Assembly (NCBI GenBank): GCA_964035575.1
Contig: OZ037859.1
Location: 1,426,001-1,490,000 of the forward strand
DNA from: Rhynchopus sp. YZ270_cl-10
Lineage: Eukaryota > Euglenozoa > Diplonemea > Diplonemida > Diplonemidae
Reading direction: 5' to 3'
DNA length: 64,000 bases
A program made the translations under genes and the position numbers. Shown here piece by piece: positions 63,032 through 64,000 of this stretch. Under the pieces are notes generated by a model. That model made no database searches. It was not told the DNA's origin and saw nothing but the letters and a program-made list of their open reading frames with translations. The first letter of the stretch is position 1. Each line of letters opens with the position of its first letter.

Positions 63032-64000
63032 ACGATGCAAGTGCTGGAAATAAAAGAGAATTTTTTTCCACATCTGTTGAATGAATATGTGCAACACCCC
63101 CCAAAGCGCATGTGTATCCAATGTGGAAAAGAATGCAGACGTAAATACTGGTCGAAATAGTCGTTTCACCAGAGAATTAAAAAAAAAGAACCAAACCCAT
63201 TTCTACCTCCTTTATCGGAAGTATTTTTTTTTCAAAAAATCAAAAAAGGGAAAAAAATTGCTTCGGTTGCGAGAAGCTCAACTGGCACGAAGGAAAAGCG
63301 CGAAAGACAGGCCTAGTAGTCGAAACTGGCTCAGCACTGTCTTGGGGGTTCATCCCCCCAGAGGGTTTTGTTTCGTGTTCTGTTGATGCACTGCGGCTGA
63401 AATGCAAGGATCCCCCAACCTTTCCACTTCGATTTTTTAGGCACTCATCTGCCTGTTTCGTAGGTTTGTTGATAATATTTGAAGGGAAACTCTTCAAAAG
63501 TTAAATGTCAGCGTCGAGCGTAACGCTCAAATCGCGAAACGTCTTTGTTTTTTTTGTAATTTTCTATTGTGTTATCCTAGGTCTCGTACCCAAGAATTTA
63601 CAACCTTATTGTTTTTAAATATTGTTAGTTTTTTTTAGATTTCGTTTATATTTTTCTTAAAGTAACTTTAAGTCCAATGCGTTGTGTTAAAGGTACCTTC
63701 TAAAAAAATGTAACTTTTTTTGAAGGAACTTGAAAAGAACTTAGTTGTTGCAGGTGGGTAACCCGAAGGGGTCACCACATGACAACATGATTTTTTATTT
63801 TTTTATTATTTTTAAAAACCCCCAACACCCATCGCCCCGCCCTTACGCATGTTACATAACTTTTATTTGAAAATGTGTGTGTGTGATGCTGTTTCTCAAT
63901 TTGAGGCCACTTTTTTTTTTTTTTTTTGTGTGTTTATTTCGTGTCAGCAACTTAATTTTGGTGCCCGGATTCAACAACAAAAAAAGGCCGAAAAAAATGA
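63032..64000. other. Intergenic to window end, no feature recognised
   Basis: AT-rich sequence with several poly-T and poly-A runs. No hairpin element, rRNA piece or coding frame I can support. Confidence 0.5.

Overview
This window is nuclear DNA of a unicellular eukaryote. Coding sequence is GC-rich and carries short spliceosomal introns of about 43-200 nt. The 5' splice site is almost always GTATG and the 3' site CAG. Intergenic DNA is AT-rich and full of homopolymer runs. All 15 confidently called host genes lie on the + strand; the only well-supported minus-strand gene is a transposase. Many start codons follow a pyrimidine tract and an AG. One-way gene arrays of this kind are typical of polycistronic, trans-splicing lineages such as Euglenozoa. 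A diplonemid-like euglenozoan is my best guess, by inference only: no spliced-leader gene was identified, and the taxon is not proven.

Layout. 1-2.4 kb: foldback and MITE-like repeats. 2.5-6.1 kb: a type II membrane SGNH/PC-esterase and a Ser/Thr kinase fused to a response-regulator receiver. 6.1-14.4 kb: no confident host gene, but a nest of foldback elements, a 203-bp tandem repeat and one doubtful zinc-ribbon ORF. 14.4-15.5 kb: a three-repeat gelsolin/severin protein. 17.26-20.67 kb: a complete-looking hAT-like DNA transposon with an intron-bearing transposase and two internal tandem arrays. 23.5-32.6 kb: a Sel1-repeat protein, a nucleoside hydrolase, an unknown protein, a VAP-like tail-anchored MSP protein and a receptor-like membrane protein with a cytoplasmic zinc ribbon. 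33.6-33.8 kb: a fragment of LSU rRNA sequence. 34.2-44.1 kb: a Na+/Ca2+ exchanger and two unrecognised proteins. 45.8-57.7 kb: an L-type lectin with a Q/P/G-rich tail, an acylated globin-globin-cytochrome b5 chimera, a coiled-coil/CH-domain cytoskeletal protein, and a 914-residue protein that begins with a 4EHP-type eIF4E domain. 61.9-63.0 kb: a small unknown membrane protein.

The gene set is mixed (secretory pathway, Ca2+ transport, actin/microtubule cytoskeleton, signalling, translation); I see no single pathway. The most unusual feature is a set of short dispersed elements (called F1-F4 here) found only in noncoding DNA. F1 forms a hairpin whose arms appear to co-vary. F1, F2 and F3 usually end in AAC or a close variant followed by a pyrimidine run, which resembles a branch point plus polypyrimidine tract. 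Several sit 50-250 bp upstream of start codons, and one F3 copy lies inside an intron just before its 3' splice site. I suggest they are mobile or recurrent acceptor modules for cis- or trans-splicing.
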